64,000 nucleotides of DNA from Pararhizobium_B sp963760965 (GCA_963760965.1 CAVXEW010000007.1:434001-498000); one strand, 5' to 3'. Positions 28,752 through 38,228 are shown, counted from the first letter of the stretch. The notes: generated by a model from the letters alone, not told the origin. Made by a program: numbers and translations.

Positions 28752-29339
28752 ATGCTCCGACGCCTTTACGACTGGACGATGTCGCTGGCCGGTCGCCGAT
28801 CGGCGGAAATCTGGCTCGCCGTGGTCGCCTTCGTCGAGAGCTCGGTGTTCCTCATCCCCGCCGACGTCCTCTTCATCCCCATGGGGCTCGCGCGCCCGCA
28901 GCGCGCCTATCGCTATGCCGTCGTCGCGACGGCGGCATCCGTTCTGGGCGGCATCGCCGGGTGGTTCCTGGGCCATCTGGCCTATGAGGCGATCGCCGTC
29001 CCGGTTCTCAGATTCTACGGGAAGTACGATGCCTTCGAGGCGCTACGCGCCTCCGCCTCGACCGACTGGGTCCTTCTGTTGCTGGTCACCTCCGGCATCG
29101 CTCACCTTCCGCCTATAAAGGTCGTGACCATTCTGTCGGGCGCGATGGGCGTGAATCTCTGGCTGTTCGTCATATCGGCAGTCATCGCGCGCGGCGCCCG
29201 CTTCGTGGCCATCGCATGGCTGCTCCGGGGATACGGCGAGCCGATCAGGCACTTCATCGAAAAGCGCCTCGGACTGCTCGCCACGGGCCTCGCCCTCGTC
29301 ATTGTCCTCTTCTTCACAGTCTATCGCTATCTGCTGTAG
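28752..29339 (+). CDS. YqaA family membrane protein (DedA/SNARE-associated-like)
   Basis: A 195-residue inner-membrane protein of the YqaA branch of the DedA-like superfamily, proposed lipid-scrambling or small-solute transporters. Four to five hydrophobic segments are visible, with the FVESSVFLIPADVLFIPMGLARP re-entrant motif characteristic of the family. The ATG at 28752 matches the conserved MLRRLYDW lead; an ATG four codons upstream (28740) is possible. It lies 27 bases before dsbB. Confidence 0.88.
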   Translation: MLRRLYDWTMSLAGRRSAEIWLAVVAFVESSVFLIPADVLFIPMGLARPQRAYRYAVVATAASVLGGIAGWFLGHLAYEAIAVPVLRFYGKYDAFEALRASASTDWVLLLLVTSGIAHLPPIKVVTILSGAMGVNLWLFVISAVIARGARFVAIAWLLRGYGEPIRHFIEKRLGLLATGLALVIVLFFTVYRYLL

Positions 29340-29366
29340 GACAAAGCTTCCAAGGAGCGCATCCGC

Positions 29367-29897
29367 ATGACCCTGACAGACACGACCGGCCGCAACCAGG
29401 TCATCGGCGCGGCCTTCCTCGCGCTTGCAATGGCGGCGGTGATAGCCATCGTCCTGTGGTTCCAGTATTACGGCGGCTACCGGCCCTGCGAACTGTGCCT
29501 GAAGGAGCGCGTGCCATACTACGTGGGCATTCCGCTCATGCTGGCGGCGCTCGTTGCGGGCCTGATGGGCATGAGGCCGGCCGTCACCCGGGGCCTACTT
29601 GCGGCCGGCGCGGTGCTCATGCTGGCCGGCGCCGGCCTCAGCATCTACCATGCCGGCGTCGAATGGCATTTCTGGCCGGGTCCCGACAGCTGCACCGGCG
29701 GTTCCAGCGTGACCAACGCCGACGCGGGCTCGCTGCTCGCCGACCTGAACGCAATCACTCCGCCGTCCTGCGACGTCGCGGCGGGCCGCTTCCTCGGGCT
29801 CTCCTTCTCGGGATGGAATGTCGTCGCAGCCCTGATACTGGCGGCGATCGCCACCAGGTGCGCCTTTGGCGCCGCCGGAGACGACACCGCGCTCTGA
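29367..29897 (+). CDS. dsbB: Disulfide bond formation protein B
   Basis: DsbB reoxidises DsbA using quinone in the inner membrane. The 176-residue protein has four transmembrane segments and the two essential cysteine pairs: C41 and C44 in PCELC, and C109 and C135 in the second periplasmic loop (DSCTGG and PPSCDV). It ends four bases before the converging HNH gene. Confidence 0.93.
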   Translation: MTLTDTTGRNQVIGAAFLALAMAAVIAIVLWFQYYGGYRPCELCLKERVPYYVGIPLMLAALVAGLMGMRPAVTRGLLAAGAVLMLAGAGLSIYHAGVEWHFWPGPDSCTGGSSVTNADAGSLLADLNAITPPSCDVAAGRFLGLSFSGWNVVAALILAAIATRCAFGAAGDDTAL

Positions 29898-29901
29898 ATC
29901 C

Positions 29902-30459
29902 TCAGGGCTGCAGCTCGACGTCCCAGTACAGGTAGTCCATCCAGCTTTCGTGAAGATAGTTCGGCGGGAACATCCTGCCATTCTGGTGCAGATCGTGCAC
30001 GGTCGGCTGGAAGGGCTTCTGGTGCGGAAACATTCCCGCCTTGCGCGGCATGTTCCCGCCCTTCCGGAGGTTGCAAGGAGAACACGCGGCGACCACGTTT
30101 TCCCACGTCGTTTCGCCGCCACAGCGCCGCGGAACGACGTGGTCGAACGTAAGGTCCTCGCGTGATCCGCAGTACTGGCACTGAAACTTGTCGCGCAGAA
30201 AGACATTGAAGCGCGTGAACGCCGGGTGGCGCGATGGCTTGATGTAGCTCTTCAGGCAGACGACGCTCGGCACTCTCATCGTGAAGCTCGGCGACGACAC
30301 CGCGTGTTCGTATTCGGCGACGATGTGGACCCGGTCCAGGAATACGGCCTTGATCGCGTCCTGCCAGGACCAAAGCGACAAGGGGTAGTAACTCAGCGGC
30401 CTGTAGTCGGCATTCAGGACAAGTGCCGGCAGAGACTGCGGTGAAACAGAAATCGTCAA
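29902..30459 (-). CDS. HNH endonuclease domain protein
   Basis: A 185-residue protein with the HNH/zinc-finger core CQYCGSREDLTFDHVVPRRCGG...NVVAACSPCNLRKG: C94 and C97 with C126 and C129 as zinc ligands, and D106-H107 and N121 in the active site. This is the housekeeping HNH type found across alphaproteobacteria as a single chromosomal copy, not a phage or restriction gene. It starts at TTG with AGGAGAA five bases upstream. Confidence 0.92.
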   Translation of the reverse strand: MTISVSPQSLPALVLNADYRPLSYYPLSLWSWQDAIKAVFLDRVHIVAEYEHAVSSPSFTMRVPSVVCLKSYIKPSRHPAFTRFNVFLRDKFQCQYCGSREDLTFDHVVPRRCGGETTWENVVAACSPCNLRKGGNMPRKAGMFPHQKPFQPTVHDLHQNGRMFPPNYLHESWMDYLYWDVELQP

Positions 30460-30573
30460 GGGCTTCTCCTGATCGATTCGGTTACTGCCACCTACATATT
30501 AGGCGCCTTGCTACAGGATTGTGAAGCTGATTCGAAAAAGACCCCGGAGCCAAGTCCCCAGGATCGCACCATT

Positions 30574-31233
30574 TTAGCCGACCGGCTGCAGGCTGCGGCG
30601 CATTTCGCGCGAGTAGTAGGCCCAGAACAGCCGCGCGGCGACCGCCCGCCACGGGCGCCAGCCGGAAGCAATCTGCGATAGCGCACGCGCATCCGGCCTC
30701 TCGTCGAGCCCGAAAGCATGCGCGACGGCGTTCTGCAGCGCGATGTCGCCCGCCGGGAAGACGTCCGGATGACCGGCGCAGAAGAGCAGGTACACCTCGG
30801 CGGTCCACGCGCCGACACCCCGGATGGACGTCAGCTGGCCGATCGCCTGGGGCGCCGGCATGACACACACCCGGGTCAGGTCCAGGCGCCCTTCGATCTC
30901 GGCGGCCGCCATGGCGCGCAGGGTCGCTTCCTTCGCTCGCGACAGGCCAATCGCCCGGCAGGCGTCACCGGTCAGTCCAGCACATGCCGCGGCGGTCACC
31001 GTGCCCGCATGGCTGACCAGGCGCTGCCAGATCGCATCCGCGCTGGCCCGCGAGACCATCTGCCCGACGACGATCCGCGCCATGCCCGAAAAGCCGGGCG
31101 CATCCAGCCGCAGCGGCAGGTCGCCCGCCCGTTCGGCCACCGCTGCGAGCCGGTGATCGGCCTTGCGCAGCGCAGCAAGCCCCGCTTCGACGTCTGCCGG
31201 ACCGGAGATCCGGTGAAATTGCGCTTCCTTCAT
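30574..31233 (-). CDS. DNA-3-methyladenine glycosylase II (AlkA type)
   Basis: A base-excision repair glycosylase removing alkylated bases. The 219-residue product has the helix-hairpin-helix-GPD signature SIRGVGAWTAEVYLLFC and the catalytic aspartate in FPAGDIALQNA. It lacks the extra N-terminal domain of E. coli AlkA. The ATG at 31233 (MKEAQFHRISGPADV) matches family leads; one ten codons upstream is possible. It is divergent from the gluQ frame. Confidence 0.92.
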   Translation of the reverse strand: MKEAQFHRISGPADVEAGLAALRKADHRLAAVAERAGDLPLRLDAPGFSGMARIVVGQMVSRASADAIWQRLVSHAGTVTAAACAGLTGDACRAIGLSRAKEATLRAMAAAEIEGRLDLTRVCVMPAPQAIGQLTSIRGVGAWTAEVYLLFCAGHPDVFPAGDIALQNAVAHAFGLDERPDARALSQIASGWRPWRAVAARLFWAYYSREMRRSLQPVG

Positions 31234-31277
31234 GACTTCACGTAGCAGTATCGCACGTTTCATGCCAGAAGGTCGTC

Positions 31278-32206
31278 ATGTCCGACCCCGATCGACCGCG
31301 TGTTCCGGTTCGCTCCAAGCCCGAACGGCCTGCTGCATCTCGGCCACGCGCTGTCAGCGATGGTCAACTGCAGAAGCGGCGGAGCGAATGGGGCGGCCGT
31401 TTCCTGCTGCGGATCGAGGATATCGATCTCGATCGCTGCCGGCCCGCCTTCGAGGCCGCCATCTTGCGGGACCTCGCCTGGCTCGGCCTGAGCTGGGAGG
31501 AACCGGTGCGGCGCCAGTCGCGGCACTTCGACGACTACCGTGCCGCTCTCGACGTTCTGATCGATGCAGGCCTCGCCTACCCCTCGTTCCTGACCCGAGG
31601 CGAAGTCCGGCAGGCAGTTTCGGCGGCCGAGGACGAGGGAACCGGATGGCCCCGCGATCCTGACGGCGCTCCACTTTTCCCGGTCGGCGAACGGCATCGC
31701 TCCGATGCCGAGCGCAGGGAACTGATCGGGAGCGGCGCGCCCTTCGCCTGGCGCCTTGACATGGAGAAGGCGCTGGATCTGGCCGGCGGGGACATCGGCT
31801 GGACGGAGACCGGACAGCGGACCGGAGGGGGAAACCGGGCGAGGTCGCGGCCGACGCGCGGCGCTGGGGCGACGTGGTTCTGGCACGGAAGGATACGCCC
31901 GCCGCCTACCATCTCGCCGTGGTCGTCGACGACGCCCTGCAAGGTATCACGCACGTCGTGCGGGGACGAGACCTGTTCCACGCCACCTCGGTGCACAGGC
32001 TCCTTCAGGTCCTGCTCGGCCTGCCCGCTCCGCTGTACCACCACCACCGGCTCGTGCTCGGGGACGACGGACGGAAGCTCTCCAAGAGCCGCGGCGACAC
32101 CGCGATCGCATCGCTGCGCGAGGCCGGGCTCACGCCCGGTGACATCCGACGTCTGGTAGCGCTCCCGACGGAGGCTTCCGTCAGATCCGCAGCACGAAAC
32201 GCTTGA
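31278..32206 (+). pseudogene. gluQ: Glutamyl-Q tRNA(Asp) synthetase, interrupted by about three frame breaks
   Basis: GluQRS attaches glutamate to queuosine of tRNA-Asp. The expected protein (FRFAPSPNGLLHLGHA, GGRFLLRIEDIDLDRC, KLSKSRGD) is spread over all three plus frames. An extra base near 31297-31300 puts the ATG out of phase with FRFAPSPNG. One base is missing near 31370, and one near the five-G run at 31828-31832. Repairing these gives about 309 residues with all motifs. The region equivalent to the E. coli zinc-ligand cysteines lacks them. The clustering with two other broken genes favours assembly error over true decay. Confidence 0.85.
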
Positions 32207-32465
32207 AGACCGCCGTGACGAAGAGCACGGCGAAGGCCGCGGAGATCGCATAGGCTGTCAGCATGTCCACCGGAGGGGAAAGACCGAGCTTCTCAAGGCC
32301 GGAGATCCCGAGCACGAAGCCGCTCGCCAGGACCAGCGTGTTGCCGAAGGGACCGAAACCCTGGTCCCCCATGACGCCATGCATCGCATGGCCGACGATG
32401 AAACCGGCCATCAGCCCGAGGGCTGCGACGAGCATCAGCATCTGGATCGACATGCCTGCATACAT
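32181..32465 (-). CDS. Small three-helix membrane protein, unknown function
   Basis: A 94-residue hydrophobic protein with about three transmembrane helices (MLMLVAALGLMAGFIVG, LVLASGFVLGISGLEKL, MLTAYAISAAFAVLFVTAVF). The family is not recognised. The start is firm because GGAGGTGG lies seven bases before the ATG at 32465. It converges with and overlaps the gluQ end by 26 bases. Unlike its neighbours it reads through with no frame break. Confidence 0.75.
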   Translation of the reverse strand: MYAGMSIQMLMLVAALGLMAGFIVGHAMHGVMGDQGFGPFGNTLVLASGFVLGISGLEKLGLSPPVDMLTAYAISAAFAVLFVTAVFKRFVLRI

Positions 32466-32572
32466 CCGAGTCCACCTCCGAAGAAGAAGCAGCAATCATA
32501 TTAGCAGAGATAACCGTCTCTCGCCCCAGGAATGACGCGACATGTTTAACGCCGGGGTAACGCGAGCCGCGC

Positions 32573-33409
32573 TTATTGCTTGAGCGCAAGAATAGAGGCG
32601 TTGAGCTCGGCGCCCGAAAATGAATATCGCCGAAATCATGTAGAGAAAGACCAGTGCGATCATGATCGAGGCCAGTCCTGCATAGGTCGAGACGTAGCTG
32701 GCGAAGCCTTCGAGATAGGCGGCGAAGACGGAAGCCCCGGCAAGCCAGCAAAGGACGGTCAGCGCAATGCCCGGCATGACGTCGACGAGGCGCCGCTTGC
32801 CGGCTGGGAGCCAGATGTGGACGACGATGAGCCCGCAGACGAGGACGGCGCCGGCGATCAGGACGCGCCAGTTGTTGATCAGCGACGTCACCTCGGCGAG
32901 CAGCGGCAGCCAGCGCTGCACCAGCCCGAGGAAGAGCGGCACCAGCACGAGGAGGATGCTCGACGGCCATGAAGACGAAGACGGCGATCAGGACGAACAG
33001 CAGGCTCTGCGCGCGCGACCAGTACCACGCGCGCCGGTCCGAGACGCGATAGGCGCGGTTGAGGGACACCCTCAGCGCCTCCACCCCGTTCGACGCGAAG
33101 AAGGCGGCGGCGAGCACGCTGACGCGTCAGCAGCCCGCGGTGCTGCTCCGTCATCACCCGCACCGCCTCGCTGGCGATCGGCTGGGCGATCACCTCCGGC
33201 CAGGTGTCGAAGATCAGATGGCGGGCGGTGTCGGCGAACTCGCGCGCGCCGAGGAAGCTCGACAGCGCCGTTCCGAAGATGATGAAGGGAAAGAGCGCAA
33301 GCAGCGTCGACAGCGCCACGTGGCTCGCCATCGCCCAGCCGTCGTCGGCGTTGAAATGGCCGACCGCATTGGCGACGATCCGCCAACTCAGCTTGAGAAC
33401 GTGCTGCAT
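32573..33409 (-). pseudogene. YihY/BrkB-family inner-membrane protein with three frame breaks
   Basis: A UPF0761/YihY membrane protein. The family start is HFNADDGWAMASHVALSTLLALFPFIIF, followed by the FFASNGVEALRVSLNRAYRV block and the C-terminal FLYMISAIFIFGAELNA motif. Each section sits in a different minus frame. One extra base occurs near 33121-33127, one near 32960-32963 and one near 32611-32615. Removing these gives a 277-residue protein of normal length ending in TAA at 32573. The sequence between breaks is well conserved, so error or very recent mutation is likelier than old decay. Confidence 0.85.
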
Positions 33410-33480
33410 GAGCCCTGCCGCGATTGTTTCCCGGCTATGAATATGGGAAAGCTGACGGAATTGAAACAGCGAGGCGTCAC

Positions 33481-34319
33481 ATGGCCGAACCGAGAACGAT
33501 CGTCGTAACCGGCTGCTCGTCGGGCATCGGCGCCATTGTGCGCGCGCCGGCTGGCCGCCGACGGCTGGCGGGTCTTCGCCACGGCGCGCACGCCGCGAGG
33601 ACATCCGGGCGCCTGGAGGAGGACGGTCTCGAGGCCTTCTACCTCGACTACCGTGAGGCCGACAGCATCGCCGCCCTTGCGAACGCAGTCCTCGAGCGAA
33701 CGGGCGGCTGCCTGGACGCGCTCTTCAACAACGGCTCGCACGGGCAGGCCGGCGCCGTCGAGGACCTGCCGGTCAGAGGCGCTGCGCGAGCAGCTCGAGG
33801 TTACCGTCGTCGGCTGGCACGACCTCACCCGCCGCTTCATCCCGGCAATGCGGCGACAGGGTCACGGCCGCATCGTGCAGTGCTCCTCGATCCTCGGCCT
33901 AGTGCCCTATCCCTGGCGCGGCGCCTACAATGCCGCCAAGCACGCGCTCGAGGCGCTGACCCTGACCTTGCGGATGGAACTGCAAAGGCTCGGGCATCCA
34001 CGTCAGCCTGATCGAGCCGGGGCCGATCGAATCGCGCTTCACCGCGACCGGGCTCGTTTATTTCCGCAAGTACATCGACGCGGAGAATTCCGTCCACGCC
34101 GAGGAGTACACGCGCCAGGTCGCACGGCTGTCCGCCGGCGGCGTCAAGTCGCGGTTCAAGCTCGGGCCGGAAGCCGTCCACGCGGTTCTCCTCAAGGCGC
34201 TGGAGGCCCCGAACCCGCGCCCGCACTACCTCGTCACCCAGCCGGCCAGGGCAGCAGCCCTGATGAAGCGATTTCTCCCCGCTGCCGCATTCTACGATTT
34301 CCTCGGCCGGAGAGGCTAG
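33481..34319 (+). pseudogene. Short-chain dehydrogenase/reductase with four frame breaks
   Basis: An SDR oxidoreductase. TIVVTGCSSGIGA is the nucleotide-binding start, LDALFNNGSHGQAGAVEDLP follows, the catalytic YNAAK lies in WRGAYNAAKHALEAL, and IEPGPIESRF comes after it. Breaks: one extra base near 33535, one missing between about 33596 and 33613, one extra near 33775, and one extra in the AAA at 33984-33986. Repaired length is 278 residues. All catalytic residues survive. The substrate is unknown. Confidence 0.85.
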
Positions 34320-34384
34320 GGCGATTGTGGAGATTGCGGAACCGCGTGCTATATGCCTCGCAAAATGGAGGGAGCCGGGAGTTC

Positions 34385-34582
34385 ATGCAGAGCGTATTCT
34401 ACGTCGCTACCGTGCTGGTCATCGCGGCCGTCGTCATCGTGCTGGTGCGCGGGCTGTGGAACCTGATGAAGGGCGGAGACGCCAACAAGTCCAACAAACT
34501 CATGCAGATGCGCATCCTGCTTCAGTTCATCGCGATCGTGCTGATCGTCATAACGATCCTGCTGGCCAGGGGCGGGCACTGA
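34385..34582 (+). CDS. Twin-transmembrane (HIG1-like) protein
   Basis: A 65-residue protein with two transmembrane helices (YVATVLVIAAVVIVLVRGLW and LLQFIAIVLIVITILLA) joined by a short basic loop with NLMKGGDANKSNKLMQMRI, the HIG_1_N pattern. Members are associated with respiratory complexes in mitochondria and alphaproteobacteria. GGGAG precedes the ATG. It lies 29 bases before the adenosyltransferase gene. Confidence 0.88.
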   Translation: MQSVFYVATVLVIAAVVIVLVRGLWNLMKGGDANKSNKLMQMRILLQFIAIVLIVITILLARGGH

Positions 34583-34611
34583 TAGGGAAGGACAGGGAGA
34601 AGGAGGAACCG

Positions 34612-35190
34612 ATGGTCGTCCTCAACAAGATCTACACCCGGACGGGCGACGACGGCACGACGGGCCTGTCGAGCGGCGAGCGCCGACCCAAGTTCGACCT
34701 GCGCGTCGCAGCCTACGGAACGGTCGACGAGGCCAATTCCGTCGTCGGCCTTGCACGGCTGCACACTTCCGCAATGCCGGAGCTCGACGACATGCTCGCC
34801 CGCATCCAGAACGACTGCTTCGATCTCGGTGCGGACCTTGCGACGCCGGCGACGGGCAGCGACATGGACCATGAGGCCCTTCGGGTCACGGACTCCCAGG
34901 TGGCCCGGCTCGAAAGCGACATCGACACGCTGAACCGCGAACTGCGGCCGTTGAGGTCCTTCGTCCTGCCGGGTGGCTCGCCCGCCGCCGCGCACCTCCA
35001 CCATGCAAGGACAGTCGCAAGGCGCGCCGAGCGCCTGGTCGTCGAACTTGCGGCCCGGCCGGGCGAGATCGTAAGTCCGGCAGCGCTGCGCTACGTCAAT
35101 CGCCTTTCCGACATGCTCTTCGTCGCGGCACGTGCGGCGAACGATGCGGGCAAGGCCGACGTGCTCTGGGTACCCGGCGCGAACCGCTAG
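34612..35190 (+). CDS. PduO-type cob(I)alamin adenosyltransferase
   Basis: Adds the adenosyl group from ATP to cob(I)alamin, making coenzyme B12 for mutases and ribonucleotide reductase. The 192-residue product carries the N-terminal ATP motif YTRTGDDGTTGL, the central AYGTVDEANSVVGLAR, and the C-terminal HHARTVARRAER and RYVNRLSDMLFVAAR blocks. An AGGAGGA site lies before the ATG. It precedes the etf operon; the 132 bases between may hold the etfB promoter. Confidence 0.95.
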   Translation: MVVLNKIYTRTGDDGTTGLSSGERRPKFDLRVAAYGTVDEANSVVGLARLHTSAMPELDDMLARIQNDCFDLGADLATPATGSDMDHEALRVTDSQVARLESDIDTLNRELRPLRSFVLPGGSPAAAHLHHARTVARRAERLVVELAARPGEIVSPAALRYVNRLSDMLFVAARAANDAGKADVLWVPGANR

Positions 35191-35322
35191 TCCCGGTGAC
35201 GCCGAGATTGAAATTGGAGCAAAAACGCGTATCCATGTCGCCAACCGACAAACGAAGGTGGTCCGCCTGGCGCATTTTCCGCCGACGGATGAAACTGTGA
35301 CAGGTCTCAGGAAGGAAAGCCG

Positions 35323-36072
35323 ATGAAGGTTCTGGTCCCCGTCAAGCGGGTGGTCGACTACAACGTCAAGATCCGGGTGAAGTCGGATGGATCGGGCGTC
35401 GAACTCGCCAACGTCAAGATGTCGATGAACCCCTTCGACGAGATAGCTGTGGAAGAGGCGCTGCGCCTGAAGGAAGCAGGCAAGGTCGAGGAAGTGATCG
35501 CGGTTTCCGTTGGTCCGGCCAAGGCCGAGGAGACGATCCGCACCGCGCTCGCCATGGGCGCCGACCGCGGCATCCTGGTGGAGACGGACGACGTCGCCGA
35601 GCCGCTCGCCGTGGCGAAGATCCTGAAAGGCATCGTCGAGGCGGAGAGCCCGGACCTCGTCATCCTCGGCAAGCAGGCGATCGACGACGACTGCAACCAG
35701 ACCGGCCAGATGCTTTCGGCGCTGCTTGGCTGGAGCCAGGGCACCTTCGCCTCGAAGGTCGAACTCGGCGACGGCAAGGCGACGGTCACCCGCGAGGTAG
35801 ACGGCGGCCTGCAGACCGTGGAGATCAGGATGCCGGCGATCGTCACCACCGACCTGCGCCTGAACCAGCCGCGCTACGCCTCCCTGCCGAACATCATGAA
35901 GGCAAAGAAGAAGCCGCTCGACAAGAAGACTGCGGCGGACTTCGGCGTCGACACCGGCCCGCGCCTGCAGGTCCTCAAGACCGAGGAGCCGGAAGGCCGC
36001 AAGGCCGGCGTCAAGGTAGGCTCGGTCGCCGAACTGGTCGACAAGCTGAAGAACGAAGCCGGCGTTCTCTGA
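35323..36072 (+). CDS. etfB: Electron transfer flavoprotein beta subunit
   Basis: A 249-residue EtfB. With EtfA it accepts electrons from acyl-CoA and other dehydrogenases and passes them to ETF-ubiquinone oxidoreductase. It opens MKVLVPVKRVVDYNVKIRVK and has the signature ending LGKQAIDDDCNQTGQMLSALL, which binds AMP. AGGAAGG precedes the ATG. It is first in an etfB-etfA-hbdA set. Confidence 0.97.
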   Translation: MKVLVPVKRVVDYNVKIRVKSDGSGVELANVKMSMNPFDEIAVEEALRLKEAGKVEEVIAVSVGPAKAEETIRTALAMGADRGILVETDDVAEPLAVAKILKGIVEAESPDLVILGKQAIDDDCNQTGQMLSALLGWSQGTFASKVELGDGKATVTREVDGGLQTVEIRMPAIVTTDLRLNQPRYASLPNIMKAKKKPLDKKTAADFGVDTGPRLQVLKTEEPEGRKAGVKVGSVAELVDKLKNEAGVL

Positions 36073-36162
36073 GACGCACGCCCCCGAGAAGTGGGAACCG
36101 GATTTCGGACATGGCGCCTGCGCCATTCTGACGGCCGGACAGGCAGAAAGGGATTTACGACA

Positions 36163-37092
36163 ATGACAACTCTTCTTGTTGCCGATCACGACAACGCCTC
36201 GCTCTCCGAGCAGACCGCCAAGGCGCTGACCGCCGCGAAGGAACTGGGCAGCGACGTCCACGTGCTCGTCGCCGGCAAGAATGCCGGGCCGGCCGCCGAG
36301 GCGGCTGCGAAGCTGGACGGCGTCGCCCGGGTGCTGCTGGCGGAAGCGGACGCGCTGGAGCACCGTCTCGCCGAGCCGACGGCGGCGCTGATCGTCTCGC
36401 TCGCCGGCGACTACGACGCGATCGTTGCGGCCGCGACCACCGTCGGCAAGAACATCATGCCGCGGGTTGCGGCCCTGCTCGACGTGATGCAGGTCTCCGA
36501 CATCGTCGAAGTGGTCGACGCCTCGACCTTCAAGCGGCCGATCTATGCCGGAAATGCCATCCAGACTGTGAAGTCTGACGAGGCCAAGAAGGTGATCACG
36601 GTGCGGACCGCCTCCTTCTCCGCAGCCGGCGAGGGTGGATCTGCTGCGATCGAGGACGTGAAGGCGGCGGAGGATCCCGGCCTTTCGACCTTCATCGGGG
36701 ACAGGCTCTCCGAAAGTGACCGCCCCGAGCTGACCGCGGCGAAGATAATAATCTCCGGCGGCCGCGCGCTCGGCTCGAAAGAGAAGTTCGAGGAAGTCAT
36801 CATCCCCGTCGCCGACAGGCTCGGGGCCGCCATCGGCGCTTCCCGCGCGGCGGTCGACGCCGGCTACGCACCGAACGACTGGCAGGTCGGCCAGACCGGC
36901 AAGGTGGTCGCCCCCGACCTCTACATCGCCTGCGGCATCTCCGGAGCGATCCAGCACCTCGCGGGCATGAAGGACTCCAAGGTCATCGTCGCCATCAACA
37001 AGGACGAGGAGGCACCGATCTTCCAGGTCGCCGACTACGGCCTCGTCGCCGATCTCTTCGAGGCCCTGCCGGAACTGCAGAAGGCGCTTTGA
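36163..37092 (+). CDS. etfA: Electron transfer flavoprotein alpha subunit
   Basis: A 309-residue EtfA with the C-terminal FAD-binding region: SGGRALGSKEKFE, GQTGKVVAPDLYIACGISGAIQHLAGM and the closing AINKDEEAPIFQVADYGLVADL. The partner EtfB is 90 bases upstream. AAAGGGA precedes the ATG at 36163. The ATG is preferred over an in-frame extension into the gap. Confidence 0.97.
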   Translation: MTTLLVADHDNASLSEQTAKALTAAKELGSDVHVLVAGKNAGPAAEAAAKLDGVARVLLAEADALEHRLAEPTAALIVSLAGDYDAIVAAATTVGKNIMPRVAALLDVMQVSDIVEVVDASTFKRPIYAGNAIQTVKSDEAKKVITVRTASFSAAGEGGSAAIEDVKAAEDPGLSTFIGDRLSESDRPELTAAKIIISGGRALGSKEKFEEVIIPVADRLGAAIGASRAAVDAGYAPNDWQVGQTGKVVAPDLYIACGISGAIQHLAGMKDSKVIVAINKDEEAPIFQVADYGLVADLFEALPELQKAL

Positions 37093-37126
37093 GGCGCGGT
37101 CCTGCCCCCCTGCAGGCACGGGCGCC
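37093..37126 (+). terminator. Two-tier hairpin after etfA
   Basis: An outer stem GGCGC (37093-37097) pairs with GCGCC (37122-37126), and an inner stem CCTGC pairs with GCAGG (37101-37116) around a C-rich loop. It begins right after the etfA stop and is followed by ATTGCTGTTT. It may reduce read-through into hbdA, which starts 254 bases further on. Confidence 0.45.
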
Positions 37127-37346
37127 ATTGCTGTTTCGGGCATCGGCCTCCCGGCATGCCGGGCAAGGGCTGCGTCACGCTCTCCAAGGATCTGCTCGGC
37201 GGCACCGGCCGGAATCGCCGGCCTTTCGAAGCCCTTCGCGTCTGCAGCAATCGGGGCTGGACCAAACGAACCGGCACGATTAGGGTCACACGTCGATCCG
37301 GCCGGCGGCCGTTGCCGGAAATCCACTCGTTGCCACGGAAGGCGTC

Positions 37347-38228
37347 ATGGGAAATTCGATCAGGAGCGTTGGCATCATCGGCGCGGGACAGATGGGCTGC
37401 GGCATCGCCCATGTCTGCGCCATGGCTGGCTATGTCGTGTCGGTCTACGACGTCAACCTCGAGCGAATACAGGAAGGCCTCGCGACCATCAGCGGCAACA
37501 TGGCGCGCCAGGTTTCCTCGGGCAAGATGGCCGAGGCGGAGCGGGCTTCCGCCCTCGACCGCATCTCGCCGGCCGAGGACATCAAGGATCTCGCCGCCAT
37601 GGATCTCGTGATCGAGGCAGCGACCGAGGACGAGACGATAAAGCGCAAGATCTATGCACAGATCTGCCCGGTGCTGAACCCGGAGGCGATCCTGGCGACG
37701 AACACGTCGTCGCTCTCGATTACGCGGCTCGCCTCGGCCACCGACCGGCCCGAACGCTTCATAGGCATCCACTTCATGAACCCGGTGCCGGTCATGAAGC
37801 TCGTCGAGATCGTGCGCGGCATCGCAACCGAGGACACGACGTTCAGCCTCGCCAAGGAATTCGTCTCTTCGCTCGACAAGACGATCACGGTAGCCGAGGA
37901 TTTCCCGGCCTTCATCGTCAACCGCATCCTCCTGCCGATGATCAACGAGGCCATCTATACGCTCTACGAGGGCGTCGGCAGCGTCGATGCGATCGACACC
38001 GCGATGCGGCTCGGCGCCAATCATCCCATGGGGCCATTGCAGCTTGCCGACTTCATCGGCCTCGACACCTGCCTGTCTATCATGCAGGTTCTCTATGACG
38101 GGCTTGCAGACTCGAAGTACAGGCCCTGCCCGCTGCTGGTGAAGTATGTCGAGGCAGGCTGGCTCGGCCGGAAGGCCGGCCGCGGCTTCTACGACTATCG
38201 CGGCGAGACACCCGTCCCCACCCGCTGA
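37347..38228 (+). CDS. hbdA: 3-hydroxybutyryl-CoA dehydrogenase
   Basis: NAD(P)-dependent oxidation of 3-hydroxyacyl-CoA, used in beta-oxidation and polyhydroxybutyrate/butyrate metabolism. The 293-residue protein has the Rossmann motif VGIIGAGQMGCGIAH at residues 8-22, the catalytic histidine in FIGIHFMNPVPVMKLVEI, and the second domain AFIVNRILLPMINEAI. The position behind etfBA couples acyl-CoA oxidation to the flavoprotein carrier. Confidence 0.95.
   Translation: MGNSIRSVGIIGAGQMGCGIAHVCAMAGYVVSVYDVNLERIQEGLATISGNMARQVSSGKMAEAERASALDRISPAEDIKDLAAMDLVIEAATEDETIKRKIYAQICPVLNPEAILATNTSSLSITRLASATDRPERFIGIHFMNPVPVMKLVEIVRGIATEDTTFSLAKEFVSSLDKTITVAEDFPAFIVNRILLPMINEAIYTLYEGVGSVDAIDTAMRLGANHPMGPLQLADFIGLDTCLSIMQVLYDGLADSKYRPCPLLVKYVEAGWLGRKAGRGFYDYRGETPVPTR

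Noticed and set aside
34522..37326. 934-codon open frame on the minus strand opposite etfBA and the adenosyltransferase
   Set aside because: It is the antisense shadow of three well-identified plus-strand genes in high-GC DNA. Its translation has no domain and an Asp/Arg/Gly-rich composition.
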